A DNA stretch of 64,000 bases from Cryptomeria japonica (lineage: Eukaryota > Streptophyta > Pinopsida > Cupressales > Cupressaceae). The notes beneath the pieces were generated by a model. The model was not told where the DNA came from and searched no databases. It saw nothing but the letters and a program-made list of their open reading frames with translations. Below, piece by piece: positions 60,717 to 64,000 of the stretch. A program made the position numbers and the translations under genes. Location of the stretch: assembly GCF_030272615.1 (NCBI RefSeq), contig NC_081405.1:315956041-316020040 (forward strand), read 5' to 3'. Every line of letters begins with the position of its first letter. The stretch's first letter is position 1.

Positions 60717-61890
60717 TGATGAATACTAAGAGGGGGGGTGAATTAGTATGCCAAAAATCAATGCGCTTAAACACTTACACAGTCTAAAGATAAACCGGTA
60801 AAACAGTCTAACAGACAGACCGATTAGCACACATGCAAACCAAAATGCGAATAAAGCATTCACCCACAAAAGAAATACAACCATAACACAAGATATTTGA
60901 CGTGGAAATCCAACTGGGAAAAACCACGGTGAGATGGAACTCACAAGTCACTATCTACAGAATAGAAACCAGACCAGTTAAGGTTAGACCGGTTAAGGTC
61001 TTACAATGTTCTTCACCAGAACAGATCCTATTAGGAATATCAATGTCTGTTAGGAGATAAGTCCGATTAAAGACTACCTTGTTAGAGGATTTTAGATTCA
61101 CAGAAGTGAACCACCTTGTTAGAGGATTTTTCAAAGGCTTTGAGGCCTACCCGGTTAAGGGCTAAAGACTTGTCAAAGATGTGAGTAATCAACAAGTGTG
61201 TGATCTATCTAATAGCACAAACTGCTTGGTTAGATCCAGTATTGCTCACAGTTAATGCATTCCAAAATTAATTTAGTCTTCTCTATCTCTCTCTCAGTTA
61301 CAACTTGATCTTCTCAGATAAGATCGTTCTTCCACCAACTCAACAACCACCTTAAACCTAGCATGACATTAACCCTTTCGATGACAACTTAAAACCCTAG
61401 ACATGATGTCCTTTTAAAGGAATCTGATTTCATGTCGCTCCAATAGGATTACATTACAATTTCCTAGGTTCAGTGAATCTAGACATACTCAGTAACACGA
61501 CACAAAAAGCACCATCAATGTGTCGGCATCGTCAAACAATCGGTGGACTGGTAACTCATCACAAAATGCCAGTTGGTAACTCATCACAGAGTATTACCGG
61601 TTCATACAAAATACGGGTTGCCGGTTTGACAAAAATGAAGACTAGTAAGAATGTGTTGTGCTGCTTTTCTCCCTCATACTGCTTGAGATCTACAAACCTC
61701 TTGGGGTCGATATACCGCTTTAGACCGGGAAACACATTTTGCAAAATCACCACTAGTATAAAGACTAGAATACAACATACCGGTTGGAACAAATACCGGT
61801 TGAGCTCAAGCTCATACATATAAAGGGGATCTCAATACAAGTGTGTGTCCATCAATGAAAATCACAACATAAACAACAAAAATGCCAACA
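60717..61890 (-). repeat. G LTR (3' copy)
   Basis: It aligns along its length with both D LTRs, including AACCGGT sites, the AAAAACCACGGTGAGATGG box and the ttgttagaggatttt phrases. The partner is outside the window. Confidence 0.93.
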
Positions 61891-62234
61891 ATCTCCCCCT
61901 TTGGCATTGATGGCAACACTTAGGAAAATAAAATTTTGACGTCTAAGTGTTTTAGAACCAAAAACATGCCATTAACAAAATTGCTCCCCCTGAGCATATA
62001 CACTGTCCCTTAAGCAATACAATGTATAACAATTTTGTATACAGAGCATAAACCTTGAGATATCAGAGCATATAGAATATATCAAAACATATATCAAAAT
62101 TTCAAAACCAGATTCTTCTCCCCCTGTGTCAGAAGATCAAAATTTTAAAAACAAAAACTAGATACTTCTCCCCCTTTGCCAATAATGACAAAGTACCGTT
62201 GAATAACCTTGTTTCCATATATATATATAAAAGT
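61891..62234 (-). other. G 3' untranslated region and PPT
   Basis: The PPT CCAAAGGGGGAGAT on the element strand (61891-61904) is next to the LTR, with more C-runs (ctccccctg, cttctccccc) up to 62175, as in D. No ORF. Confidence 0.8.
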
Positions 62235-64000
62235 TTATGACAATAATGAATAATACTTGTCAAAAACTGATTTATAGTCCTGCAAAAATTGTTTCATGGA
62301 TAGAGACCAGGACTCAAGTAGAGAGGTTGCCACTTCTTTCTCTATTTGCATCTGGGATACCTGTTCCTCCATGGCATCAACTGTGCTCAGTTCTTGCGTG
62401 ACTGTCAAGGCATCCAGGTTCAGATAACACTTCTGAAGAATTTTCAGTCACGGAAGTAAAACCAGTTGAAGCTCTTGCAAATCCCTAGACTGTGTACTGA
62501 TCTCTTGCTCCATCTTGGCTGACTGGATCTGGAACTGGTGAACGGTTTTCCCATATGTTGCAAAGGAATCATAAGGTGTCTTAAATGTGCCCAAGTAGGA
62601 CTGTAATTCCATTTGAAGCTTTTGCTTCTTGGCTAGCACATCATCGCAGAATAGATGAGGTTGATAGATTTTGCTTAGTAGCAAGTTTCCCTCATCCAAG
62701 GCATTCCTTATGTCCTTTTGGTCTTTCAGTAGTTCAGTCCTAAGCTCATTCATCTTTTTCACCAGAGCAATGTTAAGAGCCTTTTGGTGCTCTTTCTTGA
62801 CATTGGCCTCAGCTACTTCTTCCAGGCTCTGCACTTGATCATCCACTATAGTACATAGTAGTTTGAGCTGTGCTAGTGATGATTTAGTGTTAGGAAGATT
62901 AGTACCAGGGATTAAACTGGTAAGGGTGTCTATAGCTGCCTAAATTATGTCCTGTTCCTTTTTCCTGTGAATGATCTCAAGGCGCTCTTAGGCAACCTTG
63001 ATGCTCTACATAAGCTCCAACTCACTTACAGATTGGAGATCAATAGGACTCGAGATATCAGTTGATTTGTCTTGGCTCTCGGTTGCCTTCGAAGTCTCCA
63101 TCTGAGTGCTCTCCATTGCTTTCGCTGCCTTGTCTGCTTCTGCCTTCTTCCTTTTCTTTGCTTCTTTCTTCTATTCTTGTTCACTGTCTTCTTCTTCTTT
63201 CTTTTTCCTCTCCTTCTCTTCTTTCTCTTTCTCTTTCTCTTCCCTCTTTTTCTTTTCTTCCTCTTCCATCTTCTTCTTGTCTTCCTCTTCTTTCTTCTTC
63301 TTCTCTGCTTCTTTCTTCTTCTTTGCTTCCTCTTCCTTCTTCTTCTGTTCTTCCTCTTCCTTCTTCTTCTTCTTCTCTTCCTCTTCCTTCTTTCTCTTTT
63401 CTTCCTCTTTTCTCTTCTCTTCCTCTTTCTTCTTTTTCTCATCTTCATCCCTCTTCTTTTTCTCTTCCTATTCCTTAGCCACTTCCTATGTGTCCTTAGC
63501 TTGCTCACCACCCTGTTCGGCCTGTTGCCCTTGTTCTATTCCCTCAAAAGGTATGTCCTAAGTGACATCTTCTACATCTAGGGCATCGACATCGATAGTG
63601 TCGATTGGTTCTTCAACCAGGTTTCCTTCCTCATCAAAAGCTTCATCCGGTTTGGAAATAACCGGTTCTTTTTCTGCTTGGAGGTTGGCCATTCGTGCTT
63701 TGTGAGCTAGAACAACATGATTCATATGCTGATGAGTATCTTTTTCCACATCATCAATTCTTCCCTCCAATAGCCAGTGTCTTCTTCTCCTTATGAAGAG
63801 GAGACCTTTATTTTGATGTAACACATCAAACAATTCTGAATTTGAGAGGTCGGGAAAGTACTGTGAAAAAACTTTCTCCCTAATCTCCTATTCTTTTTCA
63901 GTGGCAATGTTCCATTTATTATCTAATGATTTAAATAAAGAAGCTGGTGTCTGAGATTTAATCTCTGATGGTGACTGGTCATTCTTGCACAAATAAATAA
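62235..64000 (-). pseudogene. G ORF2, C-terminal half (partial)
   Basis: It aligns with D ORF2 from its stop (62235) upward. The C-terminal coiled coil includes SLEEVAEANVKKEHQKALNI and the VFDKYY-type end. A Lys/Glu/Arg-coding low-complexity region lies at about 63105-63475 and the acidic block DEEGNLVEEPIDTIDVDALD at 63560-63660. A helical block NKGLLFIRRRRHWLLEGRID near 63760-63810 matches the NKGLFFTRRR of D. Stops and frameshifts are present. The N-terminal half and gag are outside the window. No enzyme motif seen. Confidence 0.78.

Larger units (their letters stand above)
60717..64000 (-). mobile_element. RT-less LTR element G, 3' part only (continues past window)
   Basis: Left LTR at 60717-61890 (TGATGAATACTAAGAGGGGGGG...GCCAACA), PPT at 61891-61904, then the C-terminal half of ORF2 on the minus strand up to the window end. 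Close relative of D. The left flank is GTTTG (60712-60716). The gag half and 5' LTR lie outside the window. Confidence 0.9.

Noticed and set aside
63062-63581. Plus-strand Leu/Phe/Ser-rich ORFs
   Set aside because: Same artefact as in D, antisense to the charged tract of G ORF2.

Overview
This window looks like intergenic DNA from a large, AT-rich plant nuclear genome. I infer a gymnosperm, probably a conifer, from the depth of retrotransposon nesting, the long LTRs and the lack of any host gene I can recognise; that assignment is not proven. Nearly every coding stretch belongs to an LTR retrotransposon, and most are interrupted by stops or frameshifts.

I resolve the nest into layers using terminal repeats, target-site duplications (TSDs), primer-binding sites (PBS) and polypurine tracts (PPT). 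The oldest layer is a Ty3/gypsy element on the minus strand, here called H. Its reverse transcriptase and protease lie at 1-1984. Its gag lies 38 kb away at 40269-42078, 50032-50246 and 57130-57389. H is split by a very large LTR-bounded element, J (1990-40263, TSD GTGAA). J carries a hAT-type MITE in its left LTR (3207-3949). J in turn was invaded by B (8108-22243, minus, gypsy carrying only gag and protease, TSD AGTGA) and by C (23054-30319, minus, Ty1/copia with gag, PR, IN, RT and RNase H, TSD GACCA). B was invaded by A (10780-18175, plus, TSD ATTGG) and by an LTR now present alone (18994-20277, TSD CCCTT). The gag of H was also invaded by D (42084-50026, TSD TGGTT) and E (50252-57124, TSD GTCAA). 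On the right, a truncated plus-strand element F (59815-60716) is broken by G (60717 to beyond the window end).

The most interesting content is a group of elements (A, D, E, and apparently F and G) with copia-style LTRs, initiator-Met-tRNA PBS and PPT. The three complete ones lack protease, integrase, reverse transcriptase and RNase H. They encode a gag-like coiled-coil protein ending in four CCHC zinc knuckles and a second long protein, ORF2, of about 1,000 residues and unknown function. ORF2 is recognisably conserved between A, D, E and G although all copies are decayed. The LTRs of these elements share a terminal G-run block and an internal box with the complete copia element C. The simplest model is that a C-like polymerase mobilised them in trans.

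Intervals without a recognised gene are the internal DNA of J (4262-8102, 22249-23048, 30325-38713) and the region upstream of H gag (57390-59742).
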